A stretch of 64,000 bases of DNA from Bradyrhizobium sp. 141 (GCF_023074055.1 NZ_JADPKR010000016.1:1-64000), one strand, 5' to 3'; counted from the stretch's first letter, positions 53,686 to 62,460 are shown. A program made the numbers and translations. The notes: generated from the letters alone by a model not told the origin.

Positions 53686-53694
53686 TATCCACAG
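53686..53694 (+). promoter_or_regulatory. Single consensus DnaA box
   Basis: TTATCCACA matches the DnaA box consensus exactly. It lies alone in the 404-bp gap 53549-53952 upstream of the diguanylate cyclase gene; no cluster and no AT-rich unwinding region are present, so this is not an origin. A chance match is possible. Confidence 0.3.
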
Positions 53695-53952
53695 CTCAGA
53701 TGCATTTTCGGGTGATTTTGGCGCGCGAATCCGTATCGCGGCATCGAAGCACCGTCGCCGCCGACATCCCTAACGATCCGACAACCGCCCTTCGCCGTTC
53801 ATGAATCCAAAACCAAAGGCGTGTTTTGGCAGATCGCGGTGAGACTCCGTTAAGCGCGACGGCCGCATCTTCTCCGCAAGAAAACGGGGATGGGTCATGG
53901 ACGGACGGCTGCCAGGGACGGGGAGCGCGACGCTGCGCGTGCCGCACGCGTC

Positions 53953-55176
53953 ATGCTGAACGTACCGACATTGTGGACCGTCTTCGTCGTCAACTTCCTG
54001 GCGCTCGGTGTGATCTGGGCCTACGTGACGCGGTCCTATCCGAAATTCGCCGCCGCGCGGTTCTGGATGGCGTCGTCCTTCGTCGGCGCGATCGGGGCGA
54101 TGACGGCGCTCATCCGCCTGTTCGTCGCGTCTCCCTTGCCGCTTCTGCTCGGCGCCGCCGGTGTGATCGCCGCGAGCTGCCTCGCCGCCATGGGCATTCA
54201 GCGTTTCTACGACCGGCCGGTCTCATGGCGCCTCATGACGGCTACGGGAGGCTTGAGCCTTGCCGGCGTCGTGGTCTTCATGGTCGGCGTCGATCACATG
54301 CAGCTGCGCATGCTCAGCTACACGCTCGGTCAGGCCCTGCCGCTGGTGCTGGCGCTGCGTCTGCTGCTGTTGCCGCCGGAGGGCCGCGTCAGCCCGGGCG
54401 CGCGACTGTCCAGCATCGTCATTCTCACCATCATCGCGATCCTCGTTGCCCGCACGATGGGCAATCTGCTCGGCCACGATCTCTCGGCGAAGGCCGGCGG
54501 CCAGACCCACGCCGTCATGGTGCTGGGGCTGCTGTTTCTGTCGATGACGCTCAATTTCGGCTTCCTGCTGATGGCGATGGACCGCCTGCGGGGCGAGGTC
54601 GCCGACCTCGCGTTGCTCGACGATCTCACCGGCGTCGCCAACCGGCGGCATCTGCTGCAGCGCCTGACCGAGGAATGCGCCCGCTCCGAGCGCAGCGGTG
54701 CGCCGTTCTCGCTGCTGGTGCTCGATCTCGACGGCTTCAAGACCATCAACGACACCCACGGCCATGCCGCCGGCGATGCGTGCCTGAAGCATTTCACCCT
54801 GATGGCGCAGACGCGCCTTCGGCCCGGCGACATGCTTGCCCGCACCGGCGGCGACGAGTTCTGCGTCGTGCTGCCGTCCTCGTCCTTGCGCGAGGCCGCC
54901 GCGATCGCCCGCCGCGTGCTCGAGGTCTGCCGTCAGGATGCCGAGGCCTGCACCGGCGACGAGATCCCGATCGCGATCTCGATCGGCGTTGCGCAGTGGG
55001 ATCGCGGCATCGGCGCATTCCCGGACCGCCTGATGGCCAACGCCGACCACGCGCTCTACGCCGCCAAGAAGAACGGCAAGAACGACTTTGCCGTCTACGA
55101 TCCGGCGCCGCCGCTCTCGACCGAGCCGGTCGGTCCTCACGAGGGCGCGCGCAAAATTCGCCTAGAGCCGTGCTAG
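53953..55176 (+). CDS. Diguanylate cyclase with N-terminal membrane domain
   Basis: A 407-residue membrane-bound c-di-GMP synthase. The first ~210 residues form about six helices (WTVFVVNFLALGVIWAYVTR; LPLLLGAAGVIAASCLAAMG; SLAGVVVFMVGVDHMQLRML; LSSIVILTIIAILVARTMGN). The GGDEF domain starts LALLDDLTGVANRRHLLQRL and carries an intact RTGGDEFCVVLP active site, with RPGD five residues ahead, a product-inhibition I-site. There is no EAL domain. It probably responds to a membrane signal. The ATG at 53953 lacks a good ribosome site; an ATG at 53890 in frame is an alternative. Confidence 0.92.
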   Translation: MLNVPTLWTVFVVNFLALGVIWAYVTRSYPKFAAARFWMASSFVGAIGAMTALIRLFVASPLPLLLGAAGVIAASCLAAMGIQRFYDRPVSWRLMTATGGLSLAGVVVFMVGVDHMQLRMLSYTLGQALPLVLALRLLLLPPEGRVSPGARLSSIVILTIIAILVARTMGNLLGHDLSAKAGGQTHAVMVLGLLFLSMTLNFGFLLMAMDRLRGEVADLALLDDLTGVANRRHLLQRLTEECARSERSGAPFSLLVLDLDGFKTINDTHGHAAGDACLKHFTLMAQTRLRPGDMLARTGGDEFCVVLPSSSLREAAAIARRVLEVCRQDAEACTGDEIPIAISIGVAQWDRGIGAFPDRLMANADHALYAAKKNGKNDFAVYDPAPPLSTEPVGPHEGARKIRLEPC

Positions 55177-55203
55177 ACCGGCGTCCGTGATGGGATTTGC
55201 ATC

Positions 55204-55827
55204 ATGATGTCTCGCCTGCTCGTAGCCGTTCTCGCCGCTCTCTGTCTGATCGTCCCCGCCATTGCCGAGGACGCCGAACTGGCAAAACTCGCGCGCGCCT
55301 CCGGCACGCCCGACATTCCCGGCTTGAAGATCGTCTGGTTGGCGCCATGGGGCGACGTCCGCGACGCAAACCCCTGGCGCAACATCATCGTGCACCAGAC
55401 CGAAGGGCCGGCGGGCTCGGCGCGTGGCGGCGCGCAAGCGCAAGCGAAGGCTCCGACGCGACGCGGCGTCACGGTGTGGGTCGAGACCGACGGCACGGTC
55501 TATTGGGCGGTGGCGGAGAATCTGGTGCCGACCCATGGCGACGGCGCCAACCGCAACGACAACAAGTACATCGACAACAGCTCGACCTATCGCCAGGTCG
55601 TGCGCGACAACTCGATCGGCGTCGAGTTCGCCGGCAATTATCCCGATGTCACGGCGGGCCCCACGGAGGCGCAGGTCGCGGCGTGGAAGATCCTCGTCAA
55701 GCTGCTGCGCGCGCGCTACGGCATCCCGCCTGACCGCGTCTATGCGCACAACTGGATCGACTACAAGGACGCGCGCTATTGCGAAGGCTGCTGGCTCGCG
55801 ACCCTGGCGCGGGTGTGGGGGGAATGA
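55204..55827 (+). CDS. Exported N-acetylmuramoyl-L-alanine amidase (amidase_2 type)
   Basis: A 207-residue exported protein. A signal peptide (MSRLLVAVLAALCLIVPAIA) precedes an amidase_2/PGRP-like fold with the zinc residues expected in NIIVHQTEGPAG (first His) and RVYAHNWIDYKDARYCEG (second His and Cys). It should cut the bond between muramic acid and L-alanine in peptidoglycan or muropeptides. The start is 28 bases after the diguanylate cyclase stop, so they may share a transcript, which would tie cell-wall turnover to that gene only loosely. Confidence 0.85.
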   Translation: MMSRLLVAVLAALCLIVPAIAEDAELAKLARASGTPDIPGLKIVWLAPWGDVRDANPWRNIIVHQTEGPAGSARGGAQAQAKAPTRRGVTVWVETDGTVYWAVAENLVPTHGDGANRNDNKYIDNSSTYRQVVRDNSIGVEFAGNYPDVTAGPTEAQVAAWKILVKLLRARYGIPPDRVYAHNWIDYKDARYCEGCWLATLARVWGE

Positions 55828-55837
55828 CGGGAGCCGG

Positions 55838-56179
55838 TTACACCGCCTGCGACATCCAGCCGAAGAAGCGTTGCATCAATCCCGGCCGCCGCGGCAGCTC
55901 CGGCGGTTCGTCCACGGCCAGCACGCGTTTGAAGAAGTAATCCAGGAACACCATGTCGTTCGGCTCGGTGACGGTGAATTGCTCCTCGCCGAAGAACACG
56001 CTGTAACTATAGAAGAAGGGACCCATGAGCGGGATCGTCGCCGTGCCCGCATAGTCCTTGGAGATCACGAACTCCGACGGCTCGAGCCCGTGCTCGCGCA
56101 TCGCCTGCTCGACCAGCGGCAGCTTGCGCATGAACTGGGCTTCGAAGCCGCCGACGGTGGATTGCAGGATGATCGACAC
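55838..56179 (-). CDS. Conserved-type hypothetical protein (113 aa)
   Basis: A 113-residue soluble protein, MSIILQSTVGGFEAQFMRKL, EQAMREHGLEPSEFVISKDY, FGEEQFTVTEPNDMVFLDYF, ending GLMQRFFGWMSQAV. It seems to be a mixed alpha/beta protein without motif. I recognise it as a kind of conserved protein without assigned function. Convergent with the amidase gene. Confidence 0.65.
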   Translation of the reverse strand: MSIILQSTVGGFEAQFMRKLPLVEQAMREHGLEPSEFVISKDYAGTATIPLMGPFFYSYSVFFGEEQFTVTEPNDMVFLDYFFKRVLAVDEPPELPRRPGLMQRFFGWMSQAV

Positions 56180-56300
56180 GGGTGGGTGTCCGTTGGCTTG
56201 ATGCTGATCGCTCTCATTTTTGGGTCGGTTGAGCGGCGATGCGGGTTCAAGATGCCTGGCCCCGCGTCTCCGCGCACATGCTGGACATCACCCAGCCAAC

Positions 56301-56326
56301 AAAAAAGCCGGCGTTGCCGCCGGCTT
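56301..56326 (-). terminator. Rho-independent terminator of rpoH
   Basis: On the minus strand AGCCGGCG-GCAA-CGCCGGCT followed by TTTTTG, 43 bases after the rpoH stop. Confidence 0.92.
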
Positions 56327-56368
56327 TCTGTCTCGATCCGCCAATCTCTTGCCGCGGAAACGCCCCGC

Positions 56369-57268
56369 TTAATGCGCGGCTTCCAGCGCGGCCTGTTCGG
56401 CCCTTGCGATCGTGCCCTTGACCGCGGACTGCACCTTCTCGAAGGCGCGGACCTCGATCTGGCGGACGCGCTCGCGCGACACGCCGAACTCGGCCGCGAG
56501 GTCTTCCAGCGTCATCGGCTCATCGGCGAGGCGACGGGCCTCGAAGATGCGGCGTTCGCGCGGGTTGAGCACGCCCATGGCGCCGTTCAGCGCGTCACGG
56601 CGTTCGTCATATTCCTCGTGCTCGGCCAGCATGGCTTCCTGGTTGGGCGTATTGTCGACCAGCCAGTCCTGCCATTCGCCGGCTTCGCCGTCGTCGCGGA
56701 TCGGTGCGTTCAGCGACGCGTCGCCGCCGAGGCGGCGGTTCATGTCGATGACGTCCTGATCGGTGACGCCGAGGCGCTTGGCAATGATCTTGACCTGGTC
56801 GGGGCGCAGATCGCCTTCGTCCAGCGCGTTGATCTTGCTCTTCGCCTTGCGCAGGTTGAAGAACAGCTTCTTCTGGTTCGCGGTGGTGCCCATCTTCACG
56901 AGCGACCACGAACGCAGGATGTACTCTTGAATCGACGCCTTGATCCACCACATCGCGTAGGTGGCGAGACGAAAGCCCTTCTCGGGCTCGAAGCGCTTGA
57001 CCGCCTGCATCAGGCCGACATTGCCTTCCGAGACGACCTCGGAAATCGGCAAGCCGTAGCCGCGATAGCCCATGGCGATCTTGGCCACGAGCCGGAGATG
57101 GCTGGTGACGAGTTGGTGCGCCGCGTCGCGATCGTCATGCTCGCGCCAACGCTTGGCGAGCATGTATTCCTGCTGGGGTTCCAGCATCGGGAACTTGCGG
57201 ATCTCAGCGAGGTAACGGGAAAGGCCGGATTCTCCATTGAGGACCGGCAAAGCAGCGGTACGGGCCAT
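56369..57268 (-). CDS. rpoH: RNA polymerase sigma factor RpoH (sigma-32)
   Basis: A 299-residue heat-shock sigma factor. The RpoH-specific start LPVLNGESGLSRYLAEIRKF, region 2 (HLRLVAKIAMGYRGYGLPIS, FRLATYAMWWIKASIQEYIL), the RpoH box QKKLFFNLRKAK, and region 4.2 (TLEDLAAEFGVSRERVRQIE) are all clear. The ATG at 57268 has GGAGGG 7 bases upstream; a TTG five codons earlier is unlikely. Bradyrhizobium carries several rpoH copies; which one this is cannot be decided. A terminator follows. Confidence 0.97.
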   Translation of the reverse strand: MARTAALPVLNGESGLSRYLAEIRKFPMLEPQQEYMLAKRWREHDDRDAAHQLVTSHLRLVAKIAMGYRGYGLPISEVVSEGNVGLMQAVKRFEPEKGFRLATYAMWWIKASIQEYILRSWSLVKMGTTANQKKLFFNLRKAKSKINALDEGDLRPDQVKIIAKRLGVTDQDVIDMNRRLGGDASLNAPIRDDGEAGEWQDWLVDNTPNQEAMLAEHEEYDERRDALNGAMGVLNPRERRIFEARRLADEPMTLEDLAAEFGVSRERVRQIEVRAFEKVQSAVKGTIARAEQAALEAAH

Positions 57269-57487
57269 ACTGAAGCCCTCCAAAGGTTCAGGCCCCCGAT
57301 AGCGGCGGGCCAGGCAGACGACCGCTGTGTTAAAGCCGGCCGTAGCTGCGATGTTCCGCGTTGGTCATTTCCAACGCAGGCGCAATATACCCTATGGGGG
57401 GTCAAAAAGGGAAGGATTGCTGACGTCACGTCCCCGTGTGGCAGCTATAATCTTTTGTAATGTAACGCTTTTCTTAAAGCTCCTGCG

Positions 57488-58495
57488 TCATTGCGCCGCT
57501 TTCAGCGCGCCCTGAAGGAGAAGCAAATCCTCCGGCAAAGGCGCCTCCCAGTGGAGTAATTCTCCGGTCCTCGGGTGCTCCAATACCAGCAAATACGCAT
57601 GCAAGGCCTGCCGCCCCAGCGCGGCCAGAGCCGCTTGCGACTCGGGGCCAAGCTGGTTCGCCTTGGTCTTGAAATGCGGGCCATAGACTGCATCGCCCAT
57701 CAGGGGATGACCGATATGGGCGAGGTGGACCCGGATCTGGTGGGTGCGCCCGGTCTCGAGCTCGCAGGCGAGCAGCGTCGCAATCGGCTTGCCGTCGCGC
57801 CCGGCAAAGCTCTCCAGGATGTCCCAATGCGTCACCGCCTCGCGGCCGCCCTGGCGCACCGCCATCTTCTCGCGCGCATGCGGATGGCGGTCGATCGGCG
57901 CATCAACGGTGCCGCGATGCCGGCCGGGCACGCCCCAGGCGAAGGCCATGTAGCCGCGGCGCATCTCGCCGGTGCGGCCGTGGTCGGCGAATTGCGCGGT
58001 CAGCGAGGCATGGGCGAGGTCGTTCTTGGCGACCACCATCAGCCCTGTCGTGTCCTTGTCGAGCCGGTGCACGATGCCGGGCCGGCGCACCCCGCCGATG
58101 CCCGAGAGCGAGGTGCCGCAATGGGCGATCAGCGCATTCACCAGCGTGCCGGTCTCGTGGCCGGCGGCGGGATGCACCACCAGCCCCTTCGGCTTGTTGA
58201 GAACGACGATGTCGTCGTCCTCGAACACGATGTCGAGGGCGATATCCTCCCCCTTCGGCTCCGGCGGAGCCGCCTCCGGCACGTCGATTATGATCGTATC
58301 GCCGGATGCGACGTGATAAGCGGGGTCGCGGACCGCGGAGGCCTTCAGGTGTACTGCGCCCGCCAGGATCAGGGCTTTCAGCCTCGATCGCGACAGCTCC
58401 GGCAGACGCGCCGCCAGCACGCGGTCGAGCCGGGCCGAGCCCTCGTCGCCGGCAACGACAACCTCCAACCTTTGCGCAGAGCCTGAGCTTTCCAT
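57488..58495 (-). CDS. RluA-family pseudouridine synthase (RluD-like)
   Basis: A 335-residue rRNA pseudouridine synthase. The S4 RNA-binding domain is at ~20-80 (ARLDRVLAARLPELSRSRLK), followed by the catalytic domain with VVLNKPKGLVVHPAAGHETG, the catalytic Asp in IVHRLDKDTTGLMVVAKN and GRTHQIRVHLAHIGHPLMGD. These features fit RluC/RluD, which modify 23S rRNA. The ATG at 58495 overlaps the ATG of the divergent gene on the other strand (shared CATG). No alternative start with a clear site exists; the frame is open upstream but without similarity. Confidence 0.92.
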   Translation of the reverse strand: MESSGSAQRLEVVVAGDEGSARLDRVLAARLPELSRSRLKALILAGAVHLKASAVRDPAYHVASGDTIIIDVPEAAPPEPKGEDIALDIVFEDDDIVVLNKPKGLVVHPAAGHETGTLVNALIAHCGTSLSGIGGVRRPGIVHRLDKDTTGLMVVAKNDLAHASLTAQFADHGRTGEMRRGYMAFAWGVPGRHRGTVDAPIDRHPHAREKMAVRQGGREAVTHWDILESFAGRDGKPIATLLACELETGRTHQIRVHLAHIGHPLMGDAVYGPHFKTKANQLGPESQAALAALGRQALHAYLLVLEHPRTGELLHWEAPLPEDLLLLQGALKAAQ

Positions 58496-58838
58496 GACGA
58501 CGTCTGATACCGCTGTTCCCGAACCGACCCCCGAGCAGGCCGCGCTGTTCGCGCGGGTGCGGCGGATGATGCTGATCGCGGGGTTGACCACGGCGCTGGG
58601 GATCTGCGCCGTGCTGATCGCGGTGGGCTACCGCCTTTTCAAGTCGGAGGGAAGGGCGGCGGAGCCCGTCGGCGACATCACCGCCACGCTGCCCAAGGGC
58701 GCCAAAATCGTCTCGACCGGGGTCGCCGGCGACCGCCTCGTGGTCACGCTGGATCTCGGCGGGGTCATCGAGATCCGCACCTTCGACGCCCATACCCTGA
58801 AGCCGGCCGGACGGCTGAAATTCGCCAATGAGCCGTAA
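58494..58838 (+). CDS. Small membrane-anchored protein (DUF6476-like)
   Basis: A 114-residue protein with a proline-rich N-terminus (VPEPTPEQAALFARVRRMML), one transmembrane helix (IAGLTTALGICAVLIAVGYR) and a periplasmic beta-rich domain (ITATLPKGAKIVSTGVAGDR; LVVTLDLGGVIEIRTFDAHT). It resembles the alphaproteobacterial small family DUF6476 that sits next to the RluD-type gene. The start codon overlaps the divergent pseudouridine synthase start. Function unknown; it may be a fimbrial or cell-envelope anchor, but that is a guess. Confidence 0.72.
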   Translation: MTTSDTAVPEPTPEQAALFARVRRMMLIAGLTTALGICAVLIAVGYRLFKSEGRAAEPVGDITATLPKGAKIVSTGVAGDRLVVTLDLGGVIEIRTFDAHTLKPAGRLKFANEP

Positions 58839-58895
58839 AAGGCCCGTCGGGGTCCTTGCGGCGGACAAATTTCGAGGCTATTGGCTAGCCCTCAC

Positions 58896-58970
58896 GCTCC
58901 CTTCGTCTAGCGGTTAGGACGCGGCCCTCTCAAGGCTGAAACAGGGGTTCGATTCCCCTAGGGAGCGCCA
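58896..58970 (+). tRNA. tRNA-Glu (CTC)
   Basis: Seventy-five bases: acceptor GCTCCCT/AGGGAGC, anticodon stem CGGCC/GGCTG around CTCTCAA (anticodon CTC), T arm AGGGG TTCGATT CCCCT, discriminator G and encoded CCA. A normal cloverleaf. Confidence 0.97.
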
Positions 58971-59273
58971 AATCCGCGATATTCTTCGACTTTTTTCTGC
59001 GACCCCATCCGACGGCGTCCCCGTCCGGCCGCGCGATCTCGCTCGGTCATAGGTTGCGCGCCGCAGCGTCGACGCTGATGCTGATGAAGCGATCGAGTGA
59101 ACCCGCCCTGACATTCACTCCGGCGCAAAGTAAGTCGCATCGCGCAGTCGCTTCTGTGCCGCGCGATGGTTGCATGACGAGCGCGTGGCTCGGGCTTCCT
59201 CAACGCCCGTTTGAGCGGCGATCGCGAGAGGAGCCCTAGCCATAAGTCCTGACCGCAAGTCCTGGCCGCAAGT
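58971..59273. other. Gap after tRNA-Glu
   Basis: No gene, repeat or clear terminator is seen in these 303 bases apart from a short T-run at 58991-58996. The frames present on both strands look non-coding. Confidence 0.4.
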
Positions 59274-59693
59274 TCAGTGATGCGCCGAAATGCTCCTGAC
59301 GGTCTCGGTGAGCATATCACCGGACGCGGAATGGCCGACGTCGCCGAGGCTAATGATGCCGACCATCCGCTTGCTCTTGTTGATCACCGGCAGCCTGCGG
59401 ACCTGCAGCTTCTCCATGTGATGCATCGCCTTGGCGAGGTCATCGTCATCGCGGCAGCAATGGATGCCCTCGGTCATCACGTCGCGCGCCGTCGCGCGGC
59501 CGGCATCGAAGCTGTGGCTTGCGAGCCCTTTGCAGACGATATCGCGGTCGGTCACCATTCCGACCAGCTTGTCGTCCTCGCCAATCGGAATGCAGCCGAT
59601 GTCATGCGCCCGCATCAGTTTGGCAAGCTCGGTGATTGGGGTGTTGGGGCTGACCCAGTCGACACCCTTGTGCATCACGTCTTTGACTTTCAT
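59274..59693 (-). CDS. Two-CBS-domain protein
   Basis: A 139-residue protein made of a single pair of CBS domains, a module that binds adenosine nucleotides and regulates partners: VKDVMHKGVDWVSPNTPITE, LAKLMRAHDIGCIPIGEDDK, GMVTDRDIVCKGLA, then TARDVMTEGIHCCRDDDDLA, RRLPVINKSKRMVGIISLGD. It lacks any other domain, like many stress-linked stand-alone CBS proteins in rhizobia. GGAGG lies 6-7 bases before the ATG. Directly upstream is a 15-bp tandem duplication. The YbaK-like gene is upstream on the same strand. Confidence 0.92.
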   Translation of the reverse strand: MKVKDVMHKGVDWVSPNTPITELAKLMRAHDIGCIPIGEDDKLVGMVTDRDIVCKGLASHSFDAGRATARDVMTEGIHCCRDDDDLAKAMHHMEKLQVRRLPVINKSKRMVGIISLGDVGHSASGDMLTETVRSISAHH

Positions 59694-59704
59694 GGCGAGC
59701 CTCC

Positions 59705-59734
59705 GTTCGTGGGTTTCAAGTTCGTGGGTTTCAA
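59705..59734. repeat. 15-bp tandem direct repeat
   Basis: GTTCGTGGGTTTCAA occurs twice head to tail, just upstream of the CBS gene ribosome site. Minus-strand sense is TTGAAACCCACGAAC twice. It lies in the 5' leader and may be a simple slippage duplication. Confidence 0.85.
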
Positions 59735-59887
59735 GTGCGTTGATGCGATGCGGCCCCCCAATCTTCCGATCTCCGACCAGACAAGCGCAGACACTCTCGC
59801 CGCCACCCTGCGAAACAGTATGACGGCGACCTCGCGGCCAGAGTTCACGCCCAAGATTGCAACGGCAATGGGCGGTCTACAAAACCC

Positions 59888-60358
59888 TCAGTCATGCGCG
59901 CTGAAGCGCCCGTGCGGTGTGTTGGCCGTCAGGCGCGCAAACTGCGCGTGACCCATATGGAGCAGTGTCTCATGATCGCCGGCTTCCATATAGACGTCTG
60001 GCTGTGCCTCGATGCTGTCGTCGACGATCATGTCCAACCCGTAGCATTTGCCGACGGCGGGAACCGCACCGTGTGCGCAGTCGCTGAACAGCCGATTGAC
60101 CTCGGTTTCATTGGCCATGTGGACATTGTCGCCGAGGCTTGTTCTCAGGTCCGACAGGCGGAGGTGATGCGATGCGGGCAAGATGGCCAGCATGTATCCG
60201 CCGTCGCGTCGCAACACGATGCCCTTGGCGAGGCGGTCGCCCGAGATATGGCATGCCTCGGCCGTTCGAGCGGACGTCATGCTGAGTTCGTGCGGGATCA
60301 CCTCGTACTGGATGTTCTCAGCGGCGAGGTATTTCTGGAGCGTGGGAGCAATGGCCAT
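59888..60358 (-). CDS. YbaK/ProX-type aminoacyl-tRNA deacylase-like protein
   Basis: A 156-residue protein of the YbaK/ProRS-associated editing domain superfamily: LQKYLAAENIQYEVIPHELS, GDRLAKGIVLRRDGGYMLAI, ASHHLRLSDLRTSLGD, then CAHGAVPAVGKCYGLDMIVD, a region that in the family holds the GxxxPxG motif. It may remove misacylated amino acids from tRNA; the active Lys corresponds to LAKGIVL. ATG 60358 has GGAGGTGA 5 bases upstream, so the longer frame is rejected. Confidence 0.85.
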   Translation of the reverse strand: MAIAPTLQKYLAAENIQYEVIPHELSMTSARTAEACHISGDRLAKGIVLRRDGGYMLAILPASHHLRLSDLRTSLGDNVHMANETEVNRLFSDCAHGAVPAVGKCYGLDMIVDDSIEAQPDVYMEAGDHETLLHMGHAQFARLTANTPHGRFSAHD

Positions 60359-60541
60359 GGCATCACCTCCGATGCGGAATGCAAACCATCCACCGTGAGG
60401 TCGACCCCTGCAGACTCTCGCCATACGATGGGCGGCTGCCTGACTAGAGACCCAACATAGGTCTTCCATCCGCAAGCTGCAATTCAGCGTTCGCGGTTTT
60501 ATTCTGCGCGGAGCGCCTTTTGGGTCGAGACTGGCGCTCCC

Positions 60542-61567
60542 TTACGCCGTCGTGCCGTCGATCGAGCGGCGGATCACCCGCTGCACTTCCGCATTCGACA
60601 GAAACAGATCGTGGTTGATGATGCCCCAGCCTTCCTGGGAGGCGTCGACCACGCGCACGCCGAGCTGCGCGATAACAGCCTTCTCGGCAGCGCCGACCCT
60701 GGTCATTCCGCCTGCGATTTGCCCGGACAGCGCGAGCGCGCGATCGTTGGTCGCGGCGATCACGGTGATCTTGCCGGCGAGCGGACCGATGCGGTGGATC
60801 GCGGACGTAAACACGTCCATGTCGATGTCGGGCGCGGCAAACACGACGCTGCCGATCTTGCTCGTCACGGTGTCGCCGTAGCGCGCATAGAGTTGACGCA
60901 GGCTTTCGAGCGTCAGCATGGTTCCCATGCTGTGCGCCACGATGTGCACGCGGCCGGCGCTTGGCGCCGACACCAGCGCGGAGAGCACGCGCTCGAAATC
61001 GTCGCGCGACCACATCGCGCTGTCGCGGTCATAGGCATAGTCGAACAGTCCAGCCTTGGAGGGCCAGGAGAACGCCATGGTCCGGCCGCGGAACTTGATC
61101 CCATCGGAGAGGTGGGCGGCATCCAGCACCGCCGTCTCGAATGTCTGCTTGAAGCCGTGCACATAGATCAGCACGTCTCCCGCGCCGGCCTGCGCAGCGA
61201 GATCGCCGGCGTCGGCCGGCATCGGCTCGACCCGATCGAGGCGCCAATCGCCAAGTCCAACCGAGGCGAGAGACAGACGGCTCTCGTCCGGCGCCGCCAG
61301 CTTCGCCCGCGCGACCGTCATGCTGGTCGCGCGCTCCGGCCCGAACCAGGGCTTGGCGCGGGCGCCGTTCACGGGCTTGCGCGTAGTGACGACGAGCAAT
61401 GTGGGGTCGACGGAGAGCGACGAGGCGTCGAAGCGCGCGCCGGTCGCACCCAGGCCGGCGCATCCGCCGAGCGCGAGGGCGCTGCCTGCCGACGCAAGTC
61501 CGCCGAGGAAAGCGCGGCGCGAAACAGAATGACGGGAGTCGCGTTGCAGAAGATGTCGGACGATCAC
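60542..61567 (-). CDS. Exported alpha/beta hydrolase (DUF900 type) with Tat/lipoprotein signal
   Basis: A ~341-residue protein. A twin-arginine motif SRRAFLGGLASAGSALALGG followed by Cys suggests both Tat export and a lipobox (ALGG-C), so it is a membrane-anchored periplasmic enzyme. The hydrolase part has the oxyanion-like VLIYVHGFKQTFETAVLDAA, nucleophile Ser in VHIVAHSMGTMLTLESL, Asp near VVFAAPDIDMDVF, and His in GIINHDLFLS, all typical of DUF900. GTG 61567 has GAGG 6 bases upstream; GTG 61591 or a much earlier start are alternatives. Substrate unknown. Confidence 0.82.
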   Translation of the reverse strand: MIVRHLLQRDSRHSVSRRAFLGGLASAGSALALGGCAGLGATGARFDASSLSVDPTLLVVTTRKPVNGARAKPWFGPERATSMTVARAKLAAPDESRLSLASVGLGDWRLDRVEPMPADAGDLAAQAGAGDVLIYVHGFKQTFETAVLDAAHLSDGIKFRGRTMAFSWPSKAGLFDYAYDRDSAMWSRDDFERVLSALVSAPSAGRVHIVAHSMGTMLTLESLRQLYARYGDTVTSKIGSVVFAAPDIDMDVFTSAIHRIGPLAGKITVIAATNDRALALSGQIAGGMTRVGAAEKAVIAQLGVRVVDASQEGWGIINHDLFLSNAEVQRVIRRSIDGTTA

Positions 61568-61692
61568 ACGGAACCTCGGGAACTTGCCCACCGTAACGCC
61601 GCCCCGCCTATCCCCTGAATGACAATGGGGGCGAGAAGACGGCGGAGCTGCGTCACCGTTGGTCCAAGTCACGGAGTCCGAACGCGCGCCGG

Positions 61693-62142
61693 TCAGTCGG
61701 TGATTTCGATGGAGTGGAGCTTGCACCAATCGCGCAAGGCCCGCTTTGTCGCCTCATTCTCGAAGGCATGCCAGCGGTCGATCGCTCTTCGCCGGGCGAG
61801 CAGGGACTTGAATTTCGGATAGGCGCCCCGCTTGCTGAAGAAATAGCGCACGTCGTCGAAATCGTCTGGCAGGAACTCGCGGGCAAAATCGAGCACTAGG
61901 GGCTTGCCGAGGTCGAGCTCACGCTTGTCCGGGAGCGGGATGTATTTGTCCTCGTCCTCGATGTCGTCAGGCAGCTTGTCGTCCTCCAAATCCTCGAGGT
62001 CGACATCCTCGAACTGGTAATAGATCCTTCCGGTCTGTTTGCAGACGAAGGCGCGAAATTCCCCCGTGTCGCCATTGGTGTTGGCGAACTCGAACGCGGT
62101 GGCGATGTCTTGGAACTTCACGGGCATCGGGGTTGGCGCCAT
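61693..62142 (-). CDS. UPF0158 family protein
   Basis: A 149-residue acidic soluble protein with the UPF0158 look: FQDIATAFEFANTNGDTGEF, RAFVCKQTGRIYYQFEDVDL, a long acidic stretch and YIPLPDKRELDLGKPLVLDF, then RALRDWCKLHSIEI. Function is not established. It begins 21 bases after the HigA gene on the same strand, so the two may form an operon in which it takes the position that a toxin partner could have; that idea is only suggestive. Confidence 0.8.
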   Translation of the reverse strand: MAPTPMPVKFQDIATAFEFANTNGDTGEFRAFVCKQTGRIYYQFEDVDLEDLEDDKLPDDIEDEDKYIPLPDKRELDLGKPLVLDFAREFLPDDFDDVRYFFSKRGAYPKFKSLLARRRAIDRWHAFENEATKRALRDWCKLHSIEITD

Positions 62143-62163
62143 ATCACCGCAACTGTAGCACTC

Positions 62164-62460
62164 TCAAACCGCCTCGTAAGACGCGATCTTCTTGATCTGT
62201 GGTGCGAGCACGTCTTCCGCCGTTTCGAGGTCGAAGCGAGTCTGAATATTCATCCAGAACGCCGCGCCTGTCTTGAAGAATTTTCCCAGCCGCAGCGCGG
62301 TATCGGCCGTGACCGGTTTTTCTTCGCGCGCAATGCGCTCGATCCGCGTGCGCGGCACGTTTAGAGCAGCAGCGACCGCGTAGGGCGTCAGCTTGAGTGG
62401 AACGAGAAATTCCTCGCGGAGGATTTCGCCGGGATGAATCGGCGGAAGTTTCCTTGCCAT
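62164..62460 (-). CDS. higA: HigA-family antitoxin, solitary
   Basis: A 98-residue Xre-type helix-turn-helix protein with the HigA opening KLPPIHPGEILREEFLVPLK, then YAVAAALNVPRTRIERIARE, VTADTALRLGKFFKTGAAFW and MNIQTRFDLE. HigA normally pairs with an upstream higB toxin; the 300 bases upstream on this strand hold no HigB-like frame, only repeat sequence. Hence it is an orphan antitoxin or a stand-alone regulator, followed by UPF0158. Confidence 0.9.
   Translation of the reverse strand: MARKLPPIHPGEILREEFLVPLKLTPYAVAAALNVPRTRIERIAREEKPVTADTALRLGKFFKTGAAFWMNIQTRFDLETAEDVLAPQIKKIASYEAV

Noticed and set aside
55424..57460. A 678-codon open frame on the plus strand
   Set aside because: It overlaps the amidase out of frame and runs antisense across rpoH; a shadow frame.
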